Notes: generated from the letters alone by a model not told the origin. Positions 40,293 through 53,337 are shown, numbered from the stretch's first letter. The stretch is DNA of 64,000 bases from Litomosoides sigmodontis (GCA_963070105.1 OY718803.1:4508507-4572506), one strand, 5' to 3'. Made by a program: numbers and translations.

Positions 40293-42566
40293 CCTATTTC
40301 GTAAATTAAATTTTCACCAGATATTTTCTAAAGTTATTAAATCACATTCCTACAATATGACATCAAGATGAAATATGCGGGCATTTCCGCTTATGCTCTG
40401 ACAACTTAGCGTTGAACACTATTGATAATTGGCATCTTGAGAGCTGCGATTAGATGGTTGTTTCATTATGCTTTATTTGAGAAACAAAAATACATAAATT
40501 TAATTTTAGATCGATGAAAGGAAAGCGTAGACAAAGCAAGGCAAGGGGCTTCATGGAAATTCATGAACATTGCACTACCTGTCTGAGATTTCAACATGAG
40601 AGATATCATTGCCATCGTTCATTGCATGCAAAGATAAGAACGCGCAAGCGCCGCGCAGACAGAAATATCTTCGTTTCTTACAAAAATTTTTAAAACAGCT
40701 AGGCTTAGCTGTGAGAGTTAAAGCGTCTCGGAAACAGATTCACTTACCGTTTTCAATGAAAATCGACATTGAAGTGAGGCGCACTATGACACAATGAAGG
40801 AAGGCTTCCTCGCTCGCGACCGCTTTAGCGCAATTGGACGTAAAGGTAATGACTGGATTTTTTGCACTAATTCAGTCTCACTACTCAATGATTAGAGAGG
40901 CGCACAACTAGCAACGTCTCTACTTCACCGCTAGATGTAGCAATGCCGAATTTTTTCTGTAATTAAGCTGCCTGAGTCCTAAGCTATGCAAATTTTGTAC
41001 AGCGAGAAATGGCAGAAACGGTTATGTGGAATGGCTGATGAAAGGGAACAATAACGATCAAGGAATATCGCTTGAAGGTCAACAAAGCGATGGATGGTCG
41101 GAGCGAGGTTGCTCTTCGTGCTATCAGGCAATTTTATGAAAATTAAGCTCATCAAATTCCATCTCTGACAATTTTATTATTCTTCTTTCTGTCTCATTTT
41201 CTTCCTGAATATCTGATCAAGTTCGACTGCAATTGCCGTGAATGAAATTATCGATGCTCAAACTCTGTTGAAGTAATATGTGATGAAATGGTTCTGTTGC
41301 AGGCGGAAAGCATTTGAGCACAGACAGTTCGATATTATTGATTTCTCAAAGTTTGCTGAAATAAATTTCTTATTGATAGTTTTAGTGGAAAATGAAATGA
41401 AGTAATTGTGTGAGCAAATCTTAGTAATTCAGTTGGAATGAAATTTCTCTCCTAATATCCCTCGAACTAAAAGTAGAAAAAAAAGAAGAGGAAAGACTTC
41501 TGTGCCATTGACAAGCCGCAAATAAAATTAATCAGTTTTTGCTGCAAAAACTCTGTTGGCTGAAGATGGGAGATTGCAAGCTTATCCCAACTCATCAACA
41601 CCTTCCACATTCAATTTTCCTTTGTTTTTACCACTCATTTATCTGAATAAATAAATATACATTGATATGATTCGTTTTTAGCGAATAGCTAGCTCAATCG
41701 ATTCGATTCTTCTGTGACAGCTCAATTGATCTGAAAGAATTAATTAATTTTATATACAATCTTTCCACATTGATCTTGCATACACATATACATCACACAC
41801 ACACATGCACACACACGTACGCACACGTACGCACACGTACGCACAGATGCATAGGTGGATAGAAATATAAGGAAAAAGAGAACTGTTTTAGTTCAATGAT
41901 AAATCATGAAATTGGCCGTTTGTCGTTTCTTGTCAACACTTTAATCCTATTTTTGGTGAATTTGATATAAGTGCACGTAAATATGTACGCAATTTGTTTT
42001 GACGCTTAATTTGATGAAGAAGGGGCTTTACAAGAATTACGTTTTTTTCTTCATTAAGTTATATGAAAGTTGAATTAATCCTGCCAAAAACATTCTCGTA
42101 GTTATGAATAAATTTTTGAATCTTTTAGGGTAAAAATTAGCTAACAGTTGCTCCATTTAACTCGGCGACACGGGGCTACCACAAAAGTTCAGTTTCACTG
42201 TTCAGGAAATTCAATATTTCTTGTTTTCATTTTCATTTATTTTTTCTCCGTGAAAAATTACTAGTAATGGTTGAAGTTTAGCGCTAAAGAATGTCGATTC
42301 ATCGATAGCTGAAGAAAGATAAGCTAAGGTTGTAAGCATTTTACACGTTGTAAGAAGCATAGTTCAGGCGTTTCGCATTAGCCATAGAGCGGTGAGCAGT
42401 TGTCCGATAGCGAGAGCCTCAGATACCTCCTGTCTGTCGGAGAGCCTGCTGAGGAAGGCAGCTGGAGATGATGATGATGATGAAACTACAAACATTGTTG
42501 AATTGAGAAGCTTCTCCCTCATCCACCACCCACATCTTAACTTCACTTGTGGCACACCGAACAACG
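40293..42566. other. Intergenic, upstream of pat-10
   Basis: It holds the promoter and 5' untranslated exon of pat-10. A GAT run near 42468-42483 lies close to the start and is probably in the 5' leader. One CA-rich repeat is present. No other gene is supported. Confidence 0.55.
41793..41844. repeat. CA microsatellite grading into a 10-base tandem repeat
   Basis: A CACACA run is followed by the decamer GCACACGTAC repeated (41821-41830, 41831-41840), with a variant copy just before at 41811-41820. Directly visible. Confidence 0.8.
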
Positions 42567-43939
42567 ATGGTAAGTTCTTCCCTCGCATTTCCTATTATTA
42601 TTTTCACTTTTAAATTTCATTCAAATATTCCACTGCATGCACATTACTTATTATAAGTTTTCCACTTAAAAAACTGGTAACTGTTTTATCCAAAATTTGA
42701 TTAAATTCTGACTCATACACACTCTCTTCTTATTCCTAAACTCAACTTTATGAAAAGAATTTTAAAAGATTTAGGAGATCAAGGGATTATTTTTGTTTGC
42801 CTAATTTTTAATTTAGCGAGCTATTTCTAAACTAAACATATTAGAGTTAAAAATGTAGCAATAAATTTTTTATAGATTCCTTTGAAATTTAAGTCCACTA
42901 ATATTTTAACGCTTCATGTCGGAAGAAGAACAGATTATGGAAAACTGCTTTGAAATGTTAAAAAATATTTTGAAATTTTCCCAAGTAGTCTGCATTTTAA
43001 GTGAAATGTTTGCAGGCAGAAGATATTGATGAGATTTTGGCTGAAATCGATGGCTCACAAATTGAAGGTTCATGTTTTTTTCACTTTCTATGAATATCAT
43101 GAATTAAATTTCCGATTTAAATTAACATTAATGCTACGCATTAGTTCGCCTAATCGGAGTAAAGGTAGCATTCAGCAAAATCAGAAATGGAATTTGTTAA
43201 ACTAATTTCAGTCTCCAGTTATTACTGCAAATAACTTTGTGTTTTCTTTTCAGAATACCAAAAATTCTTCGATATGTTCGATCGCGGTAAGCAAGGCTAC
43301 ATCATGGCTACACAGATTGGTCAAATTATGCATGCAATGGAACAGGATTTTGATGAGAAACAACTTCGGAAATTGATCCGTAAATTTGACGCTGACGGAT
43401 CCGGAAAATTGGAATTTGATGAATTCTGTGCCCTTGTCTACACCGTTGCCAACACGGTCGACAAGGAAACGTTGCAGAGAGAGCTAAGAGAAGCTTTTCG
43501 ACTTTTCGACAAAGAGGTCAAGGCTCTTCCCCTTTTTTGTTTTGCTTAACTGAAACTTCATTGTTTAATGAAAATTTCACTGCCTTCAACTTCATTGCAT
43601 TTATTGCTAGCCTATCTGCAAGTATTTCAGGGCAACGGCTACATATCTCGACCGACACTAAAAGCGCTTCTAAAAGAAATTGCCGATGATTTGAGTGATG
43701 AACAGTTGGAAGCAGCGGTCGATGAGATCGATGAGGATGGTTCTGGAAAGATTGAATTTGAGGGTAAGAGAGAGGAGACTGCGTCCTCACTAAACAGTCA
43801 TTATGAGTCGAAATTTAAAATTTTAAGTTTATAGCTTACTATTTAGAATAATTTAATAATATTTCTGTGTTGCGAGGAGATACATGACTTCCACTTTCTT
43901 GCAGAATTTTGGGAATTAATGGCCGGTGACGCTGATTGA
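42567..43939 (+). CDS. pat-10: Body-wall-muscle troponin C (PAT-10 type)
   Basis: Five coding exons: 42567-42569 (the ATG only), 43016-43067, 43254-43516, 43631-43763 and 43905-43939. The product is 161 aa, the same length as C. elegans PAT-10/TNC-1. It begins MAEDIDEILAEIDGSQIEEY. Four EF-hands follow. Loop 1 (DRGKQGYIMATQ) lacks several ligands. Loop 2 (DADGSGKLEFDE) is complete. Loop 3 (DKEGNGYISRPT) has Thr instead of the twelfth-position Glu. Loop 4 (DEDGSGKIEFEE) is complete. So calcium should bind at sites 2 and 4, the usual invertebrate pattern. The protein triggers contraction by calcium binding within the troponin complex on thin filaments. An intron of 446 bases directly follows the start codon. 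Confidence 0.97.
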
Positions 43940-44071
43940 ACAACAAGTAATTGATAATTTCGTAAACGTTTTCTTCTTTGTTCTAAAATCTAAATTACTG
44001 GTACGAACACGCTTAACATTATCTATTGTAACTATTTTGAAGTACTTTTAAATCACATACGATGTAATTGT

Positions 44072-44077
44072 AATAAA
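44072..44077 (+). terminator. Candidate polyadenylation signal of pat-10
   Basis: AATAAA 132 bases after the pat-10 stop codon, in a suitable AT-rich context. Confidence 0.55.
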
Positions 44078-44100
44078 TGCAAATTTTTGGAATTTTATAA

Positions 44101-44319
44101 TTAAATTACACATTTCAATGTGAATTTTGCATCGATAAAGTGATCAGATGGGCGATGTGCTGTTGACATGATGACAAGTAAAACGGCAGCAGCTGTTGCT
44201 GTGCCACATAAGAAAAATACCCAAAACAGTAAGTCAGGTGAACTGCAACACTCAATTCCTTTCACGTAGTTTTCGTTTCCTGACGTCTTAAAAATGTCTG
44301 CGTGCATTGGCAGCTTCAT
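44101..44319 (-). CDS. Possible small membrane protein or terminal exon
   Basis: An open frame of 72 codons begins MKLPMHADIFKTSGNENYVK and includes a strong membrane segment (LLFWVFFLCGTATAAAVLLV). It can extend upstream in frame to an acceptor-like ttgtcag at about 44334, so it may be the last exon of a minus-strand gene. The best nearby candidate gene at 47667-48333 ends in a different phase, so a direct join would create a stop. It may be spurious. Confidence 0.3.
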   Translation of the reverse strand: MKLPMHADIFKTSGNENYVKGIECCSSPDLLFWVFFLCGTATAAAVLLVIMSTAHRPSDHFIDAKFTLKCVI

Positions 44320-45732
44320 TGTGTTTTTATTAACACTGACAAGGTTTAGCTAATTTTTTTTAATTTGAAATTTTAATTACCTATTACCTGATAGGCCTTT
44401 GATAAGATTACTGTAATTATTTGAGAATAGCTGTAATTTTTTATGAAAACGAAGTCGCTTAATGTCACGTACGAAGTTCCTTTGTGTTAAATGTTTATCA
44501 GCGTTGCTGAATTCGGTTTCTTGTAACCGAGGTAATTGATTCTCAGGCCGGTTATGTCATCTTAAACCTTAAGCAAATTTGACATTTTCCACTGTTATTA
44601 TAAATTTAAGAGAATAATTAATCATCTTAGGTTGATTTGTGATTTTTTTTAGTAATTTAATTTTTTTAAGAAAGCTTCAAGACTAATGAGTTGGTGAAAA
44701 TAAAATAACTGACCAATGACCTGTCATGAGCACATTTCGCTTCGACATTAAAAAGTTATTTCTGCTAATTAGTGGATATTGTAGCTGTTGTGGTTTTTGT
44801 AAAATCAAAGATAGTTCACTGATTACAAAGCATTCTGTCAATGAGTCTGTCTGTGGTAGCACGTAAGTCAATGAGAAAATATTTTTCGAATTAAAAAAAG
44901 CTCAAAAAATGAATGAAAAAGATGCGAAAGGATGCATTTAGTTTGTCTTGCTTAGAAGAAATTTTGAAATTGATGGGATATGTGATGGGAAAAATTACAC
45001 GAGACAAAAGCGCCACCAGCAAACTGCTGCAATCAATGTGTTGCAGAAGTGACTGAATCGATCGCATTGCTGCAAAAAAGCATAACAGTTTAAATTAATG
45101 AATTTCTTGGAGAACTTGTGAAACGAAAATATTTTTTTTCGGCCTTTTTGGCCTTAGGGCTATCGTCAAGGTTTGCTGAATTATTGTGGCTTTTTGTACA
45201 TATTCCGAAACAAAGATTGATAGTTCAAATTTCAGTTTGAATATTTTCAAAAAAACAAACACACAATTCATCCACCCTTTCTTCTCCTCACAAGGAACTG
45301 AGTGGACAGTTCCTATCAACGAATGTTTTACTCAATTAGTAAGCGGCGATTTCTCTCGAAAATTAATTTAGAAAAACAGTGGAAGAACGAATTCACTGGT
45401 GTCACATTAGCGGCACTTCCACTTCAAACTTTAATGATTTCGAACAAATTTAATATTTCGAATTTCTGATACTAAATGGGTTCAATAGATTTCAGTTTAA
45501 TTAATTAATTGACTACTATCTCCATTGTTTGTGCAAATTAACAACAAGGAGTGGAATGTTTAAAATTACTTTTTGAGTTAGAAATAGAATTCTTGCCTTC
45601 CTTTCTAGCAAAGTCAAAGAAGCAAGCAAAACGTAAAGTTTGTTTTTTTGGTCAAAGTGCTGCCTAAAAATAAAAGCTTCAAAATGTCTGAAATCAACAG
45701 CATGCATTTGCTTTTTGTTATTTATCAAAGGC

Positions 45733-45750
45733 AGAGAGAGAGAGAGAGAG
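45733..45750. repeat. (AG)9 microsatellite
   Basis: An uninterrupted AG run, directly visible, followed by a further imperfect purine stretch. Confidence 0.85.
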
Positions 45751-47666
45751 AAAGAGAGGGATCATTTTTCTCACTAAAATTTAATACAAGCTATTCTATT
45801 TCTTCAAAAGAAAGGTGTAAAATTTTATCATTTGAAAAGAAAAGATGTGATTTTAAAAACTTCGTTTCAGCTGTTTACTTTTACTAGGGAAGTAATACAG
45901 TAACAGTTTTTTAGCCTTACAGGCCTGAAAAGTATAGCATGACTTTCCTTGCAAGTAATGAATTTTAATTCTCAATCATAAATTTCAATATCTCAATTAA
46001 TTAATTACTCCTATTATTCCAATTATAAAATTTTCCTTCGCTTCAGTTCTAATTAAACAAATGATTTTCTACCGTACGAAGTGCTCGCTGCACCAAGAAT
46101 CACAATGCTTCATTTCACAATTATGCAGCGACGATGTTACTTGCAAATCGCAAACTTATTACTTTATTTTAAATTAAATTAATTACAACATACCACATCA
46201 CAGTGTTTAACTTGTGAAATTAAAGTTTTATTGCTATCACTGGTAATCAGCGCAATTAATCAAATTTACTGCACATTATTGAAAATAGGAATACAGTATC
46301 GTGAAAGTATGAGTGGTAGCATTAATTATTTAATTACTTTCCTTCAGATAAACATTTGCGACTTTGTGATGAGTTTCCAGTTCCGGAATAAGTGTTCTTT
46401 ATTCCGGAATGCAGTCGATATGGTTCTTTTCGCATCATTTCTGAATGATCTAAGTGTTGTGAACACTTTTGTTCATTTACTTTCCTTTCATCAAAGAGCC
46501 ATTTGTGAACGACCCATTTTCAGCATCGCACTTATTTTTGTCGCAAAAACGAATTGAAATGGAAGTGGAAATTATTGTTAAAAAAAAACGATAACAAATC
46601 TTTGATTGCACCGCTCATTTACCCTCTCTTCTGTACTTCCTCTTCTATTGCTCTCTGCAGTCACACCTCACCCCACGGTGCGCAATTTCATCGAGGAATT
46701 AATTACCTGTCCAAATGACGTAGTATTTATCAGTTAATGATCTCTGATACCTTATCACAAATGGACAATGTTAACTTTGACTTTCAAAATGGAAGTCGTA
46801 AGGATCAATTTTCGAGCTCGTGAGGTACCGGGTTGAACACAACAAGACTACCTCTTACTTTTTGGTGGTATTTTCAAGCACCGATGCATATGCTAAATAA
46901 TTTGCATAGTCCTCGACGAAAGATAATGATGACTAAGGCCCTTAAATTGTCAAGTATTTCAAGCTTTTAATTGAAGTATTGTTCGTATTTTCATGATTGT
47001 CTTAATTTTGATGAGATAAATTCAGTTGTGAAAATTTTCACATTACCATATTTGAAGTTAAAAAATTCAGGAAATGCACGAATTCAAATCATAAATTTCA
47101 ACATTGAATATCTAATATTTCAAATTCCCGTTGAATTCATAAAAATCTTGTCCATCACAAATGCTTACACGTGATGCCTCTAAAATTTATCACTAAATTT
47201 CATATTATTCATCTTCTTTTCACCATATCCTGAAAGATATTAACATAATGGAGCGCTTCAAATAATTAGCTTATGATGGAAACGGGCTTCCAAGCGCTAT
47301 TTATAGTATTTTGAAATTTGTCAAAAACCGTTATGGCTTTGAATTAGTTGATGAATTATTTGTCAAAAAGTTTTTAATAAAAATTTTGTTGAGAAATAAC
47401 GAACGATGAAAAAGTCGCATGGCGGCGGCCAATGAACAGAGTGATATTGGAATGAGTAATACTGAGAAACACATCAGAATAGCCCCAGTCTCCCGAATTT
47501 CTACAATGTTTCCATTTCATCTAACTCTTTTCAAAGTATTCAATTTTCAAATTTTCGTAACTTTAAAAAAGTGTAAATTTTCGGAAAAGTTTTGAAGTTT
47601 TTACAGTAAAAAAGTTGATTTTAAGCAAATACGCAGAATTCTGGTATTTTTGAAGAGAAATTTTAC

Positions 47667-48333
47667 CCTCATCGGTATGGCCAAGAAAATTGAAATTGAA
47701 TTTATCGAATTTCCATTTGCCAGGATTGAAGTATATGCATACGGATAAAACGACAATGATGGACAAGTAAGCAGTAGAGGCTATCTGAAATAAAAAATGT
47801 TAGGGTGTGTGTGTGCGTGTGTCTGTGTGTGTGTGTGTGTGTGTGTGCGTGTGTATTTTTAGCTGATAGATATTCCAACCGAACCTGCGGGGAGGACAAA
47901 CGACCAATGCTAATTGAAAACCTGTACGATCATATGGAATAGAAGCGCAGTTGGAAAATGTGTAAAGACGCCAATTAACACAGCTATTCCGCCCATCAAT
48001 GCAAGACAAATGTGAAGAATGAAAGCACCGGAATAAGTGAAAAATATGGCGCAAAGGGCACAAAATCCTGTCATTCCCAGCAATGAGCACACCAGCAAAG
48101 TTATCTGAAAATTGGGTATTTCATGAGATACGTAAGTACCCTTACAGTTCGATTAAGTACCCTTACAGTTCGATACCATCCATTCCTGAATTGGCACCAT
48201 TGTAGTGAAGTAACTTATGAAGTAACTGGGAAAGAGTGAAGTGTACCTCAAGGAAGTGAGCATTCTCGAGATTGCATGAAGCTAGCTGTTTTTCATTTAC
48301 CGTTGGGTTTGATTCCTCAGCAACGCCTGGCAT
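47667..48333 (-). CDS. Unrecognised multi-pass membrane protein, 3' end not found
   Basis: Three exons join in frame: 48333-48301 (MPGVAEESNPT), 48104-47922 and 47784-47667. They encode about 111 residues with three membrane segments: LLVCSLLGMTGFCALCAIFF, FILHICLALMGGIAVLIGVF and AYLSIIVVLSVCIYF, then NPGKWKFDKFNFNFLGHTDE. The last exon ends in phase 1 at gtaaaa, so at least one more exon should follow. The pattern resembles small tetraspan (claudin-like) proteins, but no family signature was seen. The frame is also open upstream of the ATG to a tttttag-type acceptor near 48350, so an earlier exon or a trans-splice site is possible. Confidence 0.6.
47805..47854. repeat. (GT)n microsatellite in an intron
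   Basis: About 50 bases of GT with a few interruptions (GCGT, GTCT). It lies in the intron between 47922 and 47784 of the membrane-protein gene. Confidence 0.9.
48133..48174. repeat. Perfect 21-bp tandem duplication
   Basis: Two exact copies of a 21-base unit that starts TAAGTACCC, at 48133-48153 and 48154-48174, inside the first intron of the membrane-protein gene. Confidence 0.9.
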
Positions 48334-48603
48334 TCGTTTTACTTTAATTCTAAAATTAAACTCGGAAAATTAATTATCTCTGCGACGAAAACGAGCACTC
48401 TGACGGTAGTGAAATGATTCATTCAGTAAGTGAATTTTTGCTAATTTCTGATCGTTTAGCCGTAAATTTCAAAAAATTCAACGTAATGGAATGAAAAATA
48501 ACTATCTAATGGAAAATTGCTTCACATTCGAGAATTGTTGTGCGATCTCAACAGGAATATTAACCGGAATGATTAATTTCAGAACGATAACGGTACTCTC
48601 TCG

Positions 48604-48645
48604 CTCTCTTTCTCCCTCCTCTCTCTCTCTCCCTCTCTTTCTTTT
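48604..48645. repeat. Pyrimidine-only tract
   Basis: Forty-two consecutive C/T bases on the plus strand, mostly CT repeats. Confidence 0.8.
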
Positions 48646-50185
48646 GAGGATAAGATAATCTGTTGATCGCTGGAAGAAGTGAACAATAATTAATTCAATG
48701 AATGATGATAATAGATTGGGAAGAGAGGAGAGAAGTTATGACGAAGGAAAGAAACAATCAGTTGTTTTGCAGTTTGCAGGTATGAGTAAGTGAAGTGATA
48801 GGTGTGACACTGCGGGGGTGGCAAGCGATGAAGCGGCGAATATGCTTCTTGTTGTACGGGCGGTCGCTCTTCCCTTCCCTTCCCATCGGAGGACTGTTTA
48901 TCAGGTCGACGGATGGCCGGACTCTTTCGTGCTCTCCGACAGCGCAGAGGAAGTGGGAATGTTCCGAAGAAGGAGCAAAATGAAATTAATTGTAAATAAA
49001 ATGCAAATTAGTGGAGGAAGAAGGAAGCGCAGTCAGTCATTCGTAGGTCAATCATTCCTTTCTCTCCGATATTTTTCAGGAAAAAAACAAAGAAGCGTTG
49101 CGTTCTCAGTTCAATTATTCCAACATTTCAATGCAATTCAATTCTAATTTGAGAGCGCACCAAGAGAGGAGGAGAAGAGAGACGAACTGATTCATTCATT
49201 CATTTCAAACGAAAATAAAATTGACACAAAAGAAGTTTGGAAGTTCCTTTTTCTGTTCAAATAATCACAGCAAGTTTTTGCAGATTGGGCTAACTTCCAG
49301 GTCACTCACATTCCTCAAGTGCTTCCCACTCTGTGCACTAAACAGAAAACTGTCCATCCATAATTATTCATCAAAATATGCACGGGCAGGTTTTCCAATG
49401 AATTCGCAAAAATTCGACTGCGAAGCGTTGGCAATCGCTGCTGATGAAGAAGACACCAGCAACTCTGTAAATTCCACATTTCCATGTGAAAAAAAAAATT
49501 AGAATGGAGCTGTGCTCATTTCCACGGCAGTTCCTTCTGCTCGATAATTTTTATTTGAGATTGGAATGAAAGAATTGAAATTTGAATGGGATAGTGAAAG
49601 CAATATGAAACTGAAATTCTTTAGCAGTTAGTACTGCGATGTTTGTAAAATACAGATGAAATGGAAATTGGTAATTGAAGAATGAAAATCCGACCCTTTC
49701 CATTTCTGACGTTTTTTTGTGAAAGAGAAGAGAAAATGTATACTAAAAATTGAATAGTTTCTCATCGATCGAAAAATTACAGGGCTGGGGATGGAAGTGT
49801 CGGTGAAGGAACATTTTCACTTTGAATTATTGCGGAAAAAAAAAACAAAACAAAATTAGAAGTTAAATTGAAATGTTAATTTCCCCACCTATTCGCTTTG
49901 ACTAAAAGGTGAACCTACTGGCTAGCCTATTTCAGACAGTCCTTCGACTGTTTGTTAATGGACGAAAATTGTTTCATAGCAATGCGAACTGATTTGATTG
50001 TAAACAGTGAAGAAGGACTGATTGATTATTCATTGTGCAGCAATGTTTTCGCCAACTTTTTTGCGTTTTAATCTTCTTTGCTTATCGCTCTCTGAAGTAA
50101 ATGCTTCCACGAACACGTGGCTCCCAAACAGTTCTCAACGGGCTGCCGACGGCCACCGTTCCGGGACTTCAGCTTCAAAAGGAAA

Positions 50186-50545
50186 TCACAAAACGGAACG
50201 AATGCCTTCGAGTGCCGAGCGATGCCACTGTTTGTTCGCCGCATGTTTTTCGGGGTTGAAGATTAAATCAATCTGACCTTGAAATTGAAACAGCTTTTTT
50301 CTTCTCGCTAAAACTTCCAATTTCAAGCCGTTCATCGGACAATCATCATTCATAACTACCTGTGATGGATGGATACTGGGAATGGAGGAGGCTGCTCCTC
50401 CAAACAGTACATTAAATTTGCTCTGAAACACTCCACTTCCTACTGCCTTCACAGGCACGACTTTTGACGGAACTTTAAATTCAGTTCGCTGCTTTTCTTC
50501 AGCAAAATTGATATTTATAGCATTTTTTTCCCTTCTTGTGGACAT
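50186..50545 (-). CDS. Possible short gene or first exon
   Basis: A 119-codon frame begins MSTRREKNAININFAEEKQR and keeps balanced composition throughout, unlike most frames nearby. A donor-like site (cacag|gtagtt) follows SIHPSQ and another (caag|gtcaga) lies later, so only part may be coding. I found no exon that continues it, and no family is recognised. Confidence 0.3.
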   Translation of the reverse strand: MSTRREKNAININFAEEKQRTEFKVPSKVVPVKAVGSGVFQSKFNVLFGGAASSIPSIHPSQVVMNDDCPMNGLKLEVLARRKKLFQFQGQIDLIFNPEKHAANKQWHRSALEGIRSVL

Positions 50546-53337
50546 AATTCGCCATAAGGTTCAGATGAAAAGATGAAATTCACTTGCGACGTACTCTTTT
50601 CATCTCTGGCAGACTATTATTATCCCTCTTCATTCAAAATAAAGCACACAAATGGACGATGAAAATTTCAAGCATTGAATTAGCAAAATTTTGTTTACGC
50701 ATTTCATAACACATTATTTTTAAGCTACAAAAGGTTGCTTTTGGCTGGTCGGATAATTTATTTATTGATCAAAGCATTGCAAAAGCACATGTCTTGAGTA
50801 ACACAGCGTTACAGCACTGAGGTACTTTAAGAAGCGGAAAGTTGCTTGTGAAGCGCAAATATACACCATTCTCGTTATGCGATGATCACAATTCTCATTG
50901 AAACAAAAGGTTATGTGATTTAAACTTTAACTCCAACTATTTTCAATTATTAAACTAAAATTAATTTTTTTTTGAGAAAGAAGTGAAATTAGATAGTAAT
51001 TTCATTCCACCGTGACATCATTTCGCCACTTAATTATAGAATCTAATATTTAGAATTGTCCGGTTAAAATTGAAATGACAGTGGCATGATGTTCCATTTT
51101 GTGTTTCCAAATTCGGTTCAATGATCCCTTCTGATTTATCCGCTGCCCTTTCAGCGCCACTCCCTCTCTTCACCTTCACTTTTTAGATCAGAAACGAAAA
51201 CTATACAGTGTATAGATGTAGTGCTGGCGGTGAGAAGGAAGAAATGAAAACGAAAAAGGATGAATAATTGGACGTGAAATACAAACCGATCAGCTGACCG
51301 CCGCACCGATAACAGTGATAACAGATTGTTTCAATTCCATTTTTTTAAGGGAAAAAGCCGAATCACCGATGGTTCAAGGCAGGCCGAAAGACCGCAAAGT
51401 TAGGGAATGAAATTACAAAAGTAAAGTGGAAAAATACTATATTCCATGAAGTGAATGGACATTATCTGATTTGAAATTAACACTTTCTCGTCTGATAAAT
51501 AACACGAAATTTATATTTTCATCTTTCTTAAATTATTCTTGAGCAATTCACTCTCACTGATATAGCGATAATTATGGTACCAATCGAGGGAGCATGCGAA
51601 ATATGTCGGAATGAAATTTGATTATTTCGTGAAATATATGCGAAATGGTGGAATAATTCCCTTGATTATGACAGAAATTTAAAAGCAACTAAAATGAATT
51701 TTATATCAAATTTTACACTACCAAGCATTCCGTTAAATATTTCACGTGGTCGTCTTTTACTTCACTTTCAATTTGCTGTTTAAAATGAATCTGAACTAAA
51801 TTATTTATCTCATTTACAAATTTCATTTCTCGATTCTCTGAAAGTCTCGCAATGATTTTGTGGTACACATCGTCATTTGCTGAATGCTTGAAAAACTGAA
51901 TTATACAGTAACAAATGTTGTTTTTATCAGGAAATTTATTCACATTATTAGCATTTTATTATTACAATTAAATCTAATTGTGAAATATTTCAAAGAAAAA
52001 AATATTGCGCAAATGCTTTCTGAAAAAAGCGATGAAATTCAGAATGTGCAAATGTTAATTAATAATTGTGTGTGCTGCGATCAACAGTAATTCATTACTG
52101 CTCTAATTTTCAGTTATAATATGCGTGTGTTCCACAATTAGGATGTTCAGAGTCAGCAGGAAATCCGATGGACGACCTGGCTTTTTTTGGTATTTTCAAT
52201 ATTTTTCAATTTATTATTGTTAATTTTGTAGATAGATATCGAACAAGTTCACGGCCATCTCTTGCCTTCTTTCGACCTCATTACGCCTTAAATCTTAAAA
52301 GAATATTAGAAAAGTACTTTTTCTCCCAAAACTAGCTTCCATTGTTAATTAACAAAGTGACGAGAAACAGAAATAAAAAAGAAAAAAAAATTCAGTGATG
52401 AAAGAAAATAAGGCGATAAACTTGATCAAGTTTTGTAAAGTGAAAATTTTTTTGTATTTAAAAGTTGTATCCAATTTTTAAATGAGTGGCAGTAGAAACC
52501 GACAAGTGAGGTTGTTCGATTCCCTAAGAAGTTCAAATAGTTTGAATTTACAAGAGATCAACAGACTGCAATTTTCACAATCGTTATTTTAATTCTGTCA
52601 CGAAGTTATAATTTAAAATAGCTATAAATTAAAAAGTGTAGAAGAAATGAAATGTCAAATTAAGAAAACCAAGAACAAATTAAATCATACCTGCATATGA
52701 CCTGGATAAAAGGAGAGAAAGTGCAAACACAATATCACTGATACAATATACAAATGGAATGTTACCGTACGGTTTCAATGCACGTCAAAGATCACAGGCT
52801 GGAATTTTCAGTTTAGTAAAAGACCTGGCTTAATCACTATTCAATGGTAAAAAGGAAGAAGAGCATGAAAAACAGCAATATAAAGAAGGATTTTTCACAT
52901 TTCTGAAGGCATAATAAACAAATTTGAAAAACAAAAAAAGATCAAAGTGATCCCGATTGAATGAGAAAAGGTTTAATTATCAGTAAAGCCTAGCGTTAAT
53001 ATATTTTTGTTTGGAGAAGGATTTTATTTAGACATTTTGGCAAACACTGAATAGAATTGGTAACTTCCATTTAGTGTTGTTGAATGACTTGGGCGAATCA
53101 ATTAGATTAAAATCAGACTTGGAAAGAAGCAATTCATAAATTTTAAAACACTGAAAGCGTGAAAGGGTGTGAGTGGATTTTGAAAAAAAAAACATGAAAA
53201 ATGGCAGAAATTTTCATACACTACCTAGACTTAAAACTCTTGCAAGTTACAAGAGTGACGGAAAAAGGAAAGCTTATTTCTCTTCTCTAAAATAAGACAT
53301 CAAATTCTGCTGCGAAACAAACTGAGAGTTTTGAAAT

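Larger units (their letters stand above)
43940..47666. other. AT-rich stretch right of pat-10
   Basis: It contains the pat-10 3' flank, a small minus-strand hydrophobic frame at 44101-44319 and a GA microsatellite. If the partial minus-strand membrane gene at 47667-48333 continues leftward, its remaining exons must be here. None could be joined confidently. Confidence 0.5.
48334..53337. other. Long stretch with little recognised content
   Basis: Five kilobases with only scattered short open frames, of which one (50186-50545) looks protein-like. A 42-base pure pyrimidine run lies at 48604-48645. The right end is the 3' flank of the CENPB-domain gene. Confidence 0.5.

Noticed and set aside
46231..46557. 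108-codon plus-strand frame with hydrophobic stretches
   Set aside because: Composition is typical of random AT-rich DNA, with no acceptor or donor support and no neighbouring exons.
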